Assembly (NCBI GenBank): GCA_001579985.1
Contig: LRSR01003796.1
Location: forward strand, 1-27,676
DNA from: Hypsibius dujardini
Taxonomy: Eukaryota > Tardigrada > Eutardigrada > Parachela > Hypsibiidae
Length of the DNA: 27,676 nt
Direction: 5' to 3'
Positions 1 through 13,149 of the stretch are shown here, in pieces (position 1 is the first letter of the stretch; each line of letters starts with the position of its first letter). Below the pieces are notes generated by a model. The model saw only the letters and a program-made list of their open reading frames with translations. It did not search any database and was not told the origin of the DNA. Made by a program: the position numbers and the translations under genes.

Positions 1-25
1 GACAGACAGACAGACAGACAGACAG
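1..25. repeat. GACA tetramer tract at the left edge
   Basis: Six GACA units just before the first visible acceptor of the amine oxidase gene. Confidence 0.9.
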
Positions 26-42
26 TACTTGTCTTTTTACAG

Positions 43-2295
<2,253 letters not shown>

Positions 2296-2618
2296 CTAGC
2301 ACGGAATAATCGGAAATCATCGAGCTCATCCGCGAGCTCATCGTCGCTGGACTCTTGGGAGGGGAGTTCCTTGCACAGCGAGGCTGAACTAGAAGACGTC
2401 GTAGCCGCATTGTCATCGGGCGGCAGAACAGCGGTTGATGAAACCGCTTCCCGTCAAGGCCAGCTGACCGAAAACGAAGAAGTTCACACTGCTATTCAAG
2501 GTTACTTGCTTCAAAATTGAACTTTTGATTTGTATCATTCGAGTCCATTTCTGTTTGCCTCTCTGTCTATCTGTCTGTCTGTCTGCCTGCCTGTCTATCT
2601 GTCTGTCTGCCTGCCTGC

Positions 2619-2663
<45 letters not shown>

Positions 2664-2833
2664 TTCTGCTGCCTATCTGCCTGTCCGTCTCTTCACCTCT
2701 CTATTTGACCGACTGTCCATTTACTGCCTTTTGTCTGTCTACCAGACTGTCTACTTGACCGCCATTCATTTAACGCCAACCAATCTGTTTTTTTTTCACA
2801 GAAAATCGCGAGCATGTAGGAACCGGCGAATAA
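2296..2833 (+). CDS. Possible readthrough extension of the amine oxidase (68 codons, then a spliced last exon)
   Basis: The TGA at 2293-2295 is followed directly by CTAG. The same frame stays open from 2296 to 2500 (68 codons). It is rich in Ser and acidic residues, with a run of nine Ser/Ala codons near the start, then LDSWEGSSLHSEAELEDVV. At 2500 a GTTACT donor can join a strong acceptor (pyrimidine tract and CACAG) at 2801. The frame continues through ENREHVGTGE to TAA at 2831-2833, giving a 78-residue extension. The intron holds a CTGT tract. The extension carries no recognisable domain and does not end in a peroxisomal signal. Seen: the context and the open frame. Inferred: use by readthrough. 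Alternatively this is simply a 3' UTR that happens to be open. Confidence 0.4.
2555..2760. repeat. CTGT tract between the amine oxidase stop and the last possible exon
   Basis: Perfect CTGT units at about 2610-2662 flanked by degenerate ones. Confidence 0.9.
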
Positions 2834-2991
2834 CGGAACAAGTCACCTTCTCTCGGAACATTAATGGAACAGCCCCTTTCTTGCTGGATTACAATCCACC
2901 GAACATTCATATCTTCCCTTTTGATTTACTGTATTACATGAAACAGTCAGCTGCACTATTCTTACTGGAATGTTCTGACAGTTACCATTTC

Positions 2992-2997
2992 TTTATT
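2992..2997 (-). promoter_or_regulatory. Likely polyadenylation signal of the coiled-coil gene
   Basis: TTTATT on the + strand reads AATAAA on the - strand, about 70 bases beyond that gene's stop at 3069. It lies left of the + strand signal at 3041, so the two convergent transcripts would overlap in their 3' ends. Confidence 0.45.
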
Positions 2998-3040
2998 CGT
3001 ACTATACAAAAAAACGTTTGTTTCAGTCTTTGTATATAGA

Positions 3041-3046
3041 ATTAAA
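3041..3046 (+). promoter_or_regulatory. Likely polyadenylation signal of the amine oxidase gene
   Basis: ATTAAA, a common variant poly(A) signal, lies about 210 bases after the last possible stop. It is the only good candidate before the convergent gene. Placement by motif only. Confidence 0.4.
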
Positions 3047-3068
3047 GCATATTACAGTACTAGTCTCG

Positions 3069-4090
3069 TCAATGGCGATCACAGTCTTCCTGCTCGTCCG
3101 TCTCCGTACAGCACGAGGACTCCTCCATCGGCGCACATCGCTTCTTCTGCTGCAGCGTCTGCGCGACCTGCGCCAGCTCCGCCTCCTGCAAGTTCACCTC
3201 CGCCGCACACTCCGCCAGCATGTCCATCATCTTAGACACCTTGATGTGCAGCAGATTGTTCTCGCCCTTGAGTTCGTTACACTTGATGAGCAAGGCGTCG
3301 ACCTGGGATTGCTGCGCGTTCATCTTCGCCTCATGCTCCTGCCGCATGGTCTCCTCCAGTTCGCGGTGGCAGCGCTCGCACTCCTGCAGCTTCCGCCGGT
3401 ACATCTCCTCAATCTCCTGCTTCTCCTTCTCGTACTGTTCGCGTAGACCGCGCCGGCATTGGGCCAACTCCCACTCTTGGTCTTGAAAACAGGATGCTGC
3501 CTTGGGGGGACGTGGCGAAGGCGTGCAGACTTCCTCCCAACGAGGGCGTGGCCTGCATGCAACCTTGCTATCCCAATCTTTAGTTAAATTTACATTATAT
3601 TATATATAAATATAAATATATTTACAGTAATACCTGCAAGGGGTACATTTCCGTTGCGGGGCTTCCACGGTGGTGTCTTTCCGGTCCGCGGTCAGGCTCT
3701 TACGGGCTGCGTGCCGTTTGGTCTTGGGATGGGATACGGTCCAGATTCCGTCGCAGAAGGTGAAGCTGTTGCTGTTGCCTAAGCTGATGGTCGGTGGGCT
3801 GATGGTCAGTCCGAATGCTATTGGCATAGGCGATATGCATGAATAGTTTAGCAGAGGAACTGCAGTTTTCGTTTATCGTTTATCGTTTATCTCGATGGAG
3901 AGTTGTTACCTTCTGTGAATTTGGCAGGGGACAGTTGGATGAAGGAATTAGCAGGCTTTTTGCGAGGTGGTGCGAGTTTCGGTTGGAAGTACTTCTTGTA
4001 CTTGTAGTACTCAACGGGATGTAGTAACGTTGGAAAGTTGGAGCGACGCTGGATGGAGTCCATAACCTCTCGACCCGTGGTGGAGTTGTG
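3069..4090 (-). CDS. Unrecognised protein with a C-terminal coiled coil
   Basis: Three exons on the - strand: 4090 (or the first ATG at 4063) to 3910, 3859-3634 and 3552-3069 (stop TGA). Introns are about 50 and 81 bases and the phases agree (1, then 2). From the ATG at 4063 the product is 287 aa. The N-terminal third is basic and Pro-rich, with aromatic and Lys residues (EYYKYKKYFQPK, LAPPRKKP). A middle part reads FGLTISPPTISLGNSNSFTF. Roughly residues 145-265 are a highly charged coiled coil rich in Glu, Gln, Lys and Arg (YEKEKQEIEEMYRRKLQE, LEETMRQEHEAKM). The C-terminus is a Cys- and acid-rich tail (SSCCTETDEQEDC). No signal peptide or membrane segment is visible. I do not recognise the family; ciliary or sperm coiled-coil proteins have this look, but that is only an impression. 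A further 5' exon is possible because a pyrimidine-rich acceptor precedes 4090. Confidence 0.7.
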
Positions 4091-4102
4091 CTTCAAGGGC
4101 AA

Positions 4103-4259
4103 AATAATGTTAATTAAAAAAAAAACTCGTTAATTACGGCTCATTTGGGTCTCTACAGGTACTATTTCATGAGTCGTACACACGCGTAAGATAACCATGG
4201 AGACGTTAGATATCGAATTGGCAAACCATATTTGCCGAGCATTATTAAATGGGCGTGTA

Positions 4260-4305
<46 letters not shown>

Positions 4306-4861
4306 TCGTCTGTCTGTGTGTTTGTCTGTGTGTCTGTGTGTCTGTCCGTCTGTCTGTGTCTGTCTGTCTTTGTGTCTGTCTGTGTGTCTGTCTGTTTGTG
4401 TGCCAGTATGTCTATGTTCCTGTCGGCCTGACTGTCCGCTGTCTGTCTCAACATGCAAGTTATTATTAAGTGACCCAGTGTATGTTTGACAAAAAAGTAT
4501 AGGGCGTATAATGACTTCCGGAGAGGGCGTGCTGGTGTTGCAGTCTTAAGTTCTGAGCATGACCAATTAAAACGCCAGACCTTCATTTCTGGTACTTTCA
4601 ATTCAAGAACAACGTTTTGAAGTTATGAAAAATGTAAGAAGGCCACTTATTAATGCGTCACGGGTCTTCCGGTAGCATGGTTCGTCAGCTGCATTTCTCA
4701 ACAGACTGTGCTCTGATTGTCGTTGCTGTAATGAGAATAATTAATTTGAGAAACCTTTTGAGAAGCCTTGAACCGATTTTCGCCGCTTTATTGCTTGATA
4801 TACGGCATCAAACAATAATGCACATCTGACGTACTGTAATTAACGATCAAGCAGCACACTC
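4103..4861. other. Spacer between the coiled-coil gene and the astacin-like array
   Basis: No coding exon could be supported. It holds the CTGT tract at 4261-4450 and otherwise unique sequence. The ATG at 4678 opens a short hydrophobic frame ending in a GTAATG donor, but the better first exon of gene A starts at 4862. This stretch should contain the promoter of gene A; no TATA box is evident. Confidence 0.5.
4261..4450. repeat. CTGT tetramer tract in a spacer
   Basis: About eleven perfect CTGT units, then CTGTGTGT-type variants. Confidence 0.9.
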
Positions 4862-7101
4862 ATGGACTACGTTCTCTGTTTCTTAGCGACAGCACTGCTT
4901 CTAATCCGGAACATAATTTCAGTTCATTGCACCACATTGTCGGCGTTCCGGCGACCCTTGGGTGCGATTCCAGTGCGGGCAGCCATCGGTCGGGATTCCA
5001 GGTAAGGTAAGGTACTCCACCCTCGTTGCTCCACAATGTAAACAAGATGACCACCCGAAGTTTCTGGCTTATCTTGGAAGATATGGACCGTGGCCAAATG
5101 CAACTCGAATCCTGTATCGCTTGGACACAAGTTACTGTAATACTTTGGATATCTCTTCACCGCTTTGATCATTTTCCTTAGTTGTTGACTCTCTTCATGT
5201 GGAATAGTTCAGACCAAGACTAGATTTTGTCCCATTTTTTATACAGCCGCTACGGAAACAGCCATTATTCAGCAAGCAATGGCGCAAATTTCCTCCGACA
5301 CCGGCGGTTGCATCAATTTCCAGCCGTACGTTCCCGGCACCAACGCCGGATACGATCACATCGCTATAGGAAAGACTTTAAATAATGGGTAAACTTCATA
5401 CAAATTCGTGGATGTCTTTACTGTATTTAATTATATATATAAATTTAATAGTTATATAAAACATGTTTATTTATAATATTTATTAATGTAATATTCACTA
5501 ATTTATATTATTATTTTTATTTATATATTATTATTAATATTATTTTTTACTTTTATACATTTTTTTCATATATTAAATTTAATTATATATAATGTAATAT
5601 TAATATATTTAATGCAATTTATAATGTAAGAAGTATACAATATAAACGTAATAGTTATGTATATAATTAAGAAAAAATTTTATGAATATCTCGCACCTCT
5701 GTGGATTGCGGTTATGAATTTTCAACAGGATTAGCAATGTTCTTGCTTAACGTTTTAGCCAATCACTGCCAACATGCTTCTCGTTTCCCGGTCGAGTCAT
5801 CAATCAAGCCGGTCAAGGCCAGAAAATGGCGCTCTTCGGTGCGAGCGGCACTAATGGATGTCTGGGCACGGTCCGGGATGTGATGAAGTATCTGGTGCAT
5901 GTTCTCGGCTTGAGGAACGAATACAATCGGTACGTCTCCCGTGGCGCCCTTCAACAAGATTAAAGTAAGCGACAGAATTTAATCCAATGAAGGGTCCCGG
6001 AAATGGGCAAAAGGGGCGGGGCAAGGGTAGTACTTGAACAATCAACCAATCAACCAGCGTAGCTCCGGAGCAATCGTAGCCGAGTTGATTGGTTGATTGT
6101 TCAATTATTACCCCTGCCCCGCCCCTTTTGCTCATTTCCGGGACCCTCCATTAGATTAAATTCTGTCGCTTACTGTGCATAATGAAACATCAGAAAGTTT
6201 GCATACTCCTCGTTTCCCTTTCAGGCCTGATCGCGATAAATACATTCAAGTCTTCACGTCCAATATTCGTCCAGGTAAAGATTGGTCCAGGCTTGAAAGA
6301 AGCCCACGAGAAAACCAGATCCCTTGCTGGGTTTTGCAGAACTTCAGTCGCTGAACCTTCTACAGCTCTACACGGCATCGCAGATAGACTACCTCAACAC
6401 AGCCTTTGACTTCAATAGTGTACGTCCAAATTCATCAAACTATGTTTCTCATTAATTAATTGCATATTTCAGGTTTTATTTGCTTTTTTATTTATTCATC
6501 ACTGATTTTAGTGATCATTGATTTATTCATTGACGGAATTTAGTTATACTGGTGTTAAATCAATGAATCAAGTGATGTGAGAAACAGTCGCACGCATTGG
6601 CCGAAATTGGCTCAAACTCCGACCACCCCATTTTGCTGGGCGCCGGTAAAAAGTTGGCTTTTATTCGGTCAGCCTGAAGTTTTTGCCACGTGTTTTAGGT
6701 AACGATTCCGGCGCAGACAAAATACGCACTCCCGGGCACCGCCTTGTACATTCCCACCGTCACCGGGCAATCCTTCGGAACCTTACCGCGACTGAGCCAA
6801 GGCGACTGCATCGGAATCGCGCTCCAATACACCGGATGCAGCATCAATCAGTGTCGAAATCGTAAATCGGTTTTTCATCTTTCGCGACAAACTCATGATT
6901 CGTCTTGGCGCTGGAATAAAGTTGTCGCTTTTTGCACTTCCATTTACAGCTTATGCCGCAACAGCAAGCACCATCCTCGGCGGAGTCACTGCGGCCACCA
7001 ACGTTCTTGGTCCTCTTGGTCCCCTTGGTTCCCTTGGTTCCCTTGGTCCCCTTGGTTCCCTTGGTTCCCTTGGTTCCCTTGGTTCCCTTGGTGATGGCTA
7101 A
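4862..7101 (+). CDS. Astacin-like pseudoprotease A (secreted, catalytic residues lost)
   Basis: Eight exons: 4862-5001, 5081-5136, 5247-5388, 5759-5929, 6225-6274, 6340-6419, 6699-6861 and 6950-7101; 317 aa. Residues 1-23 form a signal peptide (core FLATALLLI). A short basic stretch (SAFRRP) leads straight to YGPWPNATRILYRLD, so there is no propeptide. Astacin landmarks: C88 (CINFQPY), C119 (CFSFPGR), GQGQK, C147, then KYLVHVLGLRNEYNRPDRD (156-174), FDFNSVTIP, LSQGDC (C250), C260 and C265. In an active astacin, 156-170 would be HExxHxxGFxHExxR. Here His1 is K156, Glu is Y157, His2 is retained as H160 and His3 is N166. The Met-turn Met is Thr. A zinc protease is therefore not expected. Tail 268-317 ends in nine Gly-X-Leu triplets. 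Closest relative is gene B, with identical lengths for exons 2-7. The role is unknown: binding, decoy or structural are all guesses. Confidence 0.85.
5430..5690. repeat. AT-rich low-complexity stretch in intron 3 of gene A
   Basis: Almost pure A/T with recurring TTATATAT and TTATTATT motifs. No coding potential. Confidence 0.7.
5964..6174. mobile_element. Foldback/MITE-like inverted repeat in intron 4 of gene A
   Basis: Two arms of about 91 bases (5964-6054 and 6084-6174) are near-perfect reverse complements, separated by a 29-base loop that itself contains the palindrome GCTCCGGAGC. The outer ends read AGTAAGCGACAG and CTGTCGCTTACT. No reading frame is carried and no convincing target-site duplication is seen. 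It is probably a non-autonomous DNA transposon copy; a hairpin of other origin is possible. Confidence 0.75.
7000..7092 (+). repeat. Coding 9-base tandem repeat (Gly-X-Leu triplets)
   Basis: Tandem copies of GGTTCCCTT and GGTCCCCTT encode the C-terminal Gly-Ser-Leu and Gly-Pro-Leu triplets of gene A. The opposite strand is open too (Thr-Lys-Gly repeats), an artefact of the repeat unit. Confidence 0.85.
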
Positions 7102-8216
7102 AGGATCGAAGTTATGCCAACAGATTCTTGGAGAATTTTTCTTTCGGCTGAACCTCATTTCCTAACATGTCTACCTAGCCACAAGCCTACAATGCATGTC
7201 TAACTCATTTGAAAATTCCCTCAAACCTGTCCGTCCACTTGCCGGAAATTCAGTAAAAAGTTACTGTAAACTTGCTATATTCGCAAACCAAGGGGGCGGT
7301 GACAAATGAGTGCTATGTACGAGTACATGGATGAAGGCTAGTGAACACAGAATCGTTCTTACAAACCTCTCGATATCACGTTATGTATTACTTGAATATA
7401 TAATTTAATTTAATTTAATTTATATATATGTAAAATAAAATGTATACAAATTTAAATTAAATTAAAATAAATTATATTTAACTGTTTTTTTAATTTGGGT
7501 TAGTGTTGCCATAATTTTATAGGAGATTCCTTAGCTGGGAATATCACATTTCATTGACAAATCAGAAATTTTTATGATCAGCGAGAAGGTGCTTCGTACG
7601 GTACACCTACGGTACGGTATGATCAGCGAGAAGGTACGTTCGTACGGTACGAGAGCTTCCGAGGGGATACGGAGTTTTCACGAGCGACGAACAACATAAC
7701 TCGCAAATTCTTCATTCAAAGACTGAATGACAGTAAAAACATTATAATTCAACGGGGTCACTTAAGAGAAAGGGGGTAATAAGGTAGTCCCATCAAAAGG
7801 GGTCACTACAGCCATTACCAGTGAACAGAAAGCAGCGCTTAATTAAATCGCCACATCACTTTGGATTAGAATAGTAAACGCGGGTTTCGAAGCCACGGCC
7901 ATCGGTCACTTTCCCCATTACGTTATGTATGATGTAACGGATGTGGTGATCATTAACGCGAGCTCATCGCTTCGCTGCGCGTGGCCTTTAAAAAGATGTT
8001 ATCATGTGTATACCCGGACGGAGCAAAATTTAATAGCACAATAGCGGAAACGTTAGGGCTCTCTCCCGCGTCATTGTCAGAAGAAAAGCCTTTACGGAAA
8101 ACCACACCTGACCATTGTGTGTCCATTGTGTGTCGTATTTGTTTGGGAATCATTATTTGGCCGGATCGTATATCCTCAGAGCAATGGTCAAGCACATTTT
8201 GAGGTTCTCTTCTCAA
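7102..8216. other. Spacer between genes A and B
   Basis: No coding exon could be supported. Contents: an AT-rich block at about 7395-7480 including AATAAA at 7434-7439, which may end gene A; a direct duplication of about 45 bases at 7573-7652 with GATCAGCGAGAAGGT and CGTACGGTAC motifs; and unique sequence holding the gene B promoter. Confidence 0.5.
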
Positions 8217-8391
8217 ATGACGCAGCACTGCTTTGCCATTATCACGACATGGTGTATACTGCTGACCCTCCGACCATTCGATCCGGTCATGGCAACCACA
8301 TTTTCGTCCTTCCGGCGCAAAATCGGTGTGGTTCCGGTTCGGTCGGCTATAAATCGAGACACTCGGTAAGTTCGATATATCTAACAGACAT

Positions 8392-8430
<39 letters not shown>

Positions 8431-11003
8431 TGCATTTGACACATATTTGTCAGTGTGGGACTCATAGGGCTAACAGTTGTTAGTGAAGGAGCTCTCCCGT
8501 AAGTTTGCTGACTTTCCAGTTACGGTCCGTGGTTAAATCCAACACAAATCCTCTATCGGTTAGATACTACTTACAGTAAGCCCTACTTTGTTCTTTTCAT
8601 GGTTTTCATTTATGTAAAGACTGCATTTACCAAAATTTTGGTCCGCACGCAGCCGCTACTGAGACCTCAACGATTCAGCAAGCAATGACACAAATCTCCA
8701 GCGACACAGGCGGCTGCATCAAGTTCCAACCATACGTCACGGGAACCAATGCTGGGACTGACCATATTTTCATTGGGAAAACTCTCAATAACGGGTATGA
8801 GTGGCTGCCCGTTCTTACATGCTACGTTGTAATGCTTGTAAGAGACAGACAAAGAGAGAGATATGAAATCACTATGTAATTTTGGGCACACCCTTCCGAT
8901 TCCTTTCAGGCAAGCCATACCGACGTGCTTCTCCTTTCCGGGCCGTGTGCTGACGCAAGCCGGGCAAGGCCAGAAAATGGCGGTCTTCGGTGCGAGCAAC
9001 ACGAACGGATGCCTCGACACCGTCCGGGACGTGATGAAATATCTGGTTCATGTTCTCGGCTTGAGGAACGAATACAACCGGTTAGTGTGAAAAAGAACAT
9101 CGTGCCGTTCATCTCACCATCTGAGTGCAAATGTTTGACACTGCGTTACTCTTTATGTCCATTCCAGACCGGATCGCGATCAGTACATTCAAACTTTCCC
9201 CGCAAACATTCGACCAGGTATTAACACACAGAACTGCACCGTCAGTCTATCATACTGTTTCCAGAAGCACCCTCAGCGCACCCTCAGTCCACCCTTAGTC
9301 CACCCTCAGTCCACCCTCAGGCACCCTCAGTGCACCCTCAGTGCAACCTCAGTGCACCCTCAGTGCACCCTCAGTGCACCCTCAGTGCACCCTCAGGCAC
9401 CCTCACTGCACCCTCACTGCACCCTCACTGCACCCTCAGTGCACCCTCAGGCACCCTCAGGCACCCTCAGTGCACCCTCAGGCACCCTCAGTGCAACCTC
9501 AGTGCACCGTCAGTCCGTCATACTGTTTTGGAGAAGCTCATTCTTACGTTGGAGAGAAGAGGAGGAGGGGGAGGGGGATTGACTGAATTTAACCAATGTA
9601 TTATCATTTTCAGTCAATTAGGATGTAGGAATTATATGCAGACAGACATGTATACTTGTATTAATATTATTTCATTCCAGAGCTTCAGGCCCTGAATATC
9701 CTGAGGCCTTATACGGCAGCTCAGGTTGATTATCTCAACACAGCTTTTGACTTTAACAGCGTAGGTCCCAAAAAATGAACCTTACTGGCATCAACCGTGT
9801 ATTTTCATTTAAATATCCATTTATTCATTTATCATTTAAATATCTGTACGTGTATGTGCGTGTGTAGGTGACAATTCCATCAGCCTCAAAATATGCCAAT
9901 CCGGGAACCCTGCTCTACACCCCCACCATCAGCGGTGTATCATTTGGGACCTTGCCGCGCCTCAGTCAAGGCGACTGCATCGGAATCGTGCTGCAGTATC
10001 CCGGCTGTAGCATTGCTTCATGTCAGAATCGTAAGTTTCGTGTTGCCCAACGCGTCTCGGTACATTAATAATTATTGGCGGTACACACACGCGAATTTAT
10101 CCGGCGGTCAGACGGTTCACTGACATGGGGTCACTCCCATCCCAAATTCAAACTGAAATCGATTGGCATCAGTGCGATATGTTTTTGACTTCATGGAGAG
10201 GAACTTGCCAACTTTGGATGAATTCGCTGAGTTAAACTGCCATTTCACGGCTAATGCGAAATTTCACTGGCTAAATTAAAAATATTTCAATAGACTTTTT
10301 TCTTAAATGTATTATATGTTAGTGAGAAAAGGATTGATTGATTGATTGATTGATGTCGTTATGCCACGCTCGTGTGAAAGTGAAGATAGTCGAGCATTCG
10401 AAGCTGACTCAATCCGGAAAGTGAAATATTGCAGGTTCATCTTTAAAAAGGAAAAATCCCCGGATGGTTTAAAGGGAATTTTGTCAATTTCAATTTTCAA
10501 CCTGCAGACTCCTCGATGGATTGTTTGATTCGATGACTGAATGGGTTGCAGTTAAGAATAAGACAGTGCCGCAATCAGTCGAAGTGTCTGCAGGTTACTT
10601 TGACTACGCTTTTTTTTATTCCATTTTGGAGGTTTCTCGTTTTTCAAAAATCGTTGATCTGAAAGCGCAACGATTTCGTTGCGCTATTATTCTTTTCCTT
10701 GATGACAATAACAACAGCAAAGTAGTGAATATACGCGGAAAAAAATAAACCTGCAAGATTTCACCTTTCTCTTTTGAATTATGAGTTGAACTTCATCTTG
10801 CTTCTCTTGTAGCGTATGTGACTCAAGGAATTCCGGTAACTACTGCGGCAACGACTGGAACGACAGGAACGGGAACCACCGCGGCCACTACCACCGGCAA
10901 TACCGCAACGACCACTCCCAATACCGCCACCACTACTCCCAACACCGCTACGACCACTGTTGTCCCCCCTGGTGGCGGTGGTGGTGTTCCCATTGGTCCT
11001 TAA
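8217..11003 (+). CDS. Astacin-like pseudoprotease B (Thr-rich tail)
   Basis: Eight exons: 8217-8365, 8520-8575, 8653-8794, 8910-9080, 9168-9217, 9681-9760, 9868-10030 and 10813-11003; 333 aa. Exons 2-7 match gene A base for base in length, so the two are recent duplicates. The N-terminus is a signal peptide (MTQHCFAIITTWCILL) followed by TTFSSFRRK and RDTRYGPW, matching the first exon of A. Retained astacin features: CIKFQPY, TCFSFPGR, GQGQK, NGC, RPDRDQYIQTF, FDFNSVTIP, LSQGDC and YPGCS..SC. The zinc motif reads KYLVHVLGLRNEYNR: only the second His and the family Glu after the lost third His remain. The tail (271-333) is Thr/Ala-rich with NTATTTP repeats and ends in a Gly5 run, consistent with heavy O-glycosylation if expressed (inference). 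Confidence 0.85.
8386..8431. repeat. GACA tetramer tract in intron 1 of gene B
   Basis: About eleven GACA units starting just after the exon 1 donor. Confidence 0.9.
9268..9519. repeat. Minisatellite in intron 5 of gene B
   Basis: About twenty tandem copies of a unit near CACCCTCAGTG (11-12 bases), with CACCCTCAGGC and CACCCTCACTG variants. It happens to be open in three frames but lies between two well-supported exons. Confidence 0.9.
10031..10812. other. Long intron 7 of gene B
   Basis: 782 bases between the last domain exon and the Thr-rich tail exon. It contains a short GATT tandem tract at about 10333-10353. No exon was recognised. Confidence 0.6.
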
Positions 11004-11580
11004 AGCGCATTGCCTCAATGAACATGCTAAATATATATTTTATATTGTATATATTCAAAGTCGGAATTGTTTTTTGCCATTTTATTCGATAAATAGAAAT
11101 ATAGTTACTGTAGATTTAGAATGCATCCGTAAATGTGCACACTGCGCACTGGGTGCTTGTAGGGTGAATAATACAACGGAACCGCGCACATCTCGGAGCA
11201 CTCTTTCCCGATGTCCAAGCGTAGTGACCGTTTAAGAAGGGCAGTCAAAATTTGTGCTCGCACGTGAAGCGCAATTAATGGGAGAACTGTCCGTTAAGGG
11301 ATCTCTCGCGTAGAAAGCTGTGCAGCAATTCTATTGGCAGTCTATTTGCGCAGCGAGCTTACATGAGACGCCGTCAATAAAGACCGATCATTAGCGATGA
11401 TCGCTGCTAATATTTTTCGGACAAAAAATAATAATTCAGATATAAAAAAAGTGAATTTTTGTATGTGTGTAAAGTAATCAGCTAAGAAATGGTTTTTTAT
11501 TTAAGGCGTCTCATGTTGAATCTCTTCGTGTGAGTCTGTTTCGCCGGGTCCTGTGCGGTTTAATTCTTCCTCCTGTTACT
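11004..11580. other. Spacer between genes B and C
   Basis: No coding exon. A TATAAAAAAA motif at 11441-11450, 131 bases before the ATG of C, is a possible TATA box. Confidence 0.4.
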
Positions 11581-12070
11581 ATGAATACTCTACTTCGGAG
11601 TGGCGCGCTGATGATCAGCGTTTTAACGACCCTCGAGTCGGCGACCTTAACGGCGTCCGGGACACGTCGGTTCTTCCGGTCAACTGGGCAACCAATCGTG
11701 ATTCCCGGTAATGTCACGATGGGTTTTGATGACAGTACCACAGAAGTACTACTTCTGTATATATTCTATATTACATTATTATTATTCATACATTATATTA
11801 TAGTAGATTCTTTTTTTTTATTCTTTTTTTTATTAATAAAATATACATATTATTTATACATATTACATATAGCATTTTATTCGATCGCCCCATCCACGAT
11901 GAATGCCTCCTCTCCCTCCCCCTTTATAGGTACGGACCCTGGCTCGTTCCGTCTGCCGTTCCGTACATGCTGGATTCCAATTCTAATTAAAGTAAAACTC
12001 TAGTGAATGGATTTTCATGAAACTCGGTTCTTCCGGTTTGTGTTCTCGTTGAAGACCGGACTCGTTGTCT

Positions 12071-12190
12071 CTCTAGTTTTACACATTTTGTGTTAGGTTT
12101 ACACACAATGCTCTAGTTTTACACATTTTGTGTTAGATTTACACACAATGCTTTAGTTTTACACATTTTGTGTTAGGTTTACACACTAAA
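12071..12190. repeat. Three tandem copies of a 40-base unit in intron 2 of gene C
   Basis: Units start at 12071, 12111 and 12151 with CTCTAGTTTTACACATTTTG and continue with TGTTAGGTTTACACACAATG. The copies are nearly identical, so the expansion is recent. Confidence 0.9.
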
Positions 12191-12880
12191 ATAGTCCCTG
12201 GTAGCGGACCTTAACGGGTTAAAACGACCACAAAAGACATGATTGGTTTGTGTGTGTGATTCTTGCGCTCCTCTTATCAATCCTCAATCGTAGCACGGGA
12301 CGGACGAACCATCATCGAAAGTGCCATGACTCAGTTAACTCGCGACATGAAGCAGTGCATCCAATTTAAGCCGCTGGACTCCGCAGCTGCTGGCACAGTT
12401 ACGGATCATTTGTACCTTGGGAAATTGTTGAACAACGGGTAAAAAAGACCTAAATTTATTCGTTATTTCTATTTAAAATACAGAATTCAGAAAACAAAAA
12501 CACATTTTGTACTGATAATATTGTTTTTAAGTTTTGATATAATATATTTAATATTGCTTTTACGTCTGTTGTTATTACGAGTAAAAAGGACGAACATGAA
12601 CGTCTGCTTCTCCTTCCCTGGCCGAGTGCTGCGACAGGCCAACCGTCATCAGAAAGTCCTCATTATCGACGGAGACAGCGGTTGTCTAGGCAGTGTGCGA
12701 GGCGTGATGAAATACTTGGTTCACAGTTTAGGTAATGAATTAAGAAAAAAATACTTCTGCTTTCGTCCGTCACAACATTAACGTGGTTTTAGGTTTACGA
12801 AATAAAATAAATCGGCCTGATCGGGACGGTTCCGTTTAGGTGCTCACAAACAATATTCGCCCAGGTAAGATGCCCTATAT

Positions 12881-13149
12881 GCTAGGCTTGGCTTGCTAGG
12901 CTTGGCTTGCTAGGCTTGGCTTGCTAGGCTTGGCTTGCTAGGCTTGGCTTGTTAGGCTAGGCTTGCTTGGCTTGGCTTGTTAGGCTTGGCTTGCTAGGCT
13001 TGGCTTGCTAGGCTAGGCTTGCTAGGCTTGGCTTGTTAGGCTAGGCTTGCTAGGCTTGGCTTGCTAGGCTAGGCTTGCTAGGCTTGGCTTGCTAGGCTAT
13101 GCTAGGCTTGGCTTGCTAGGCTAGGCTTGACTTGCTAGGCTTGGCTTGC
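12881..13149. repeat. Minisatellite in intron 5 of gene C
   Basis: About twenty copies of GCTAGGCTTGGCTT (14 bases) with shortened or substituted variants such as GCTAGGCTAGGCTT, right after the donor of the exon carrying the TAG stop. Confidence 0.9.

Noticed and set aside
3018-3446. Leu/Arg-rich + strand frame
   Set aside because: Antisense shadow of the coiled-coil exon. The - strand frame has coherent coiled-coil composition and joins two upstream exons in phase.
4678-4731. Alternative first exon of gene A beginning at ATG 4678 and ending at GTAATG
   Set aside because: The exon at 4862-5001 matches the first exon of gene B in sequence (SAFRR, PVRAAIGRDSR) and in phase.
6844-7158. - strand frame with Thr-Lys-Gly repeats
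   Set aside because: Antisense of the Gly-X-Leu tail of gene A. The + strand exon is supported by splice phase and by paralogy.
9330-9695. His/Pro/Ser-rich repeat frame
   Set aside because: It translates the intronic CACCCTCAGTG minisatellite of gene B.
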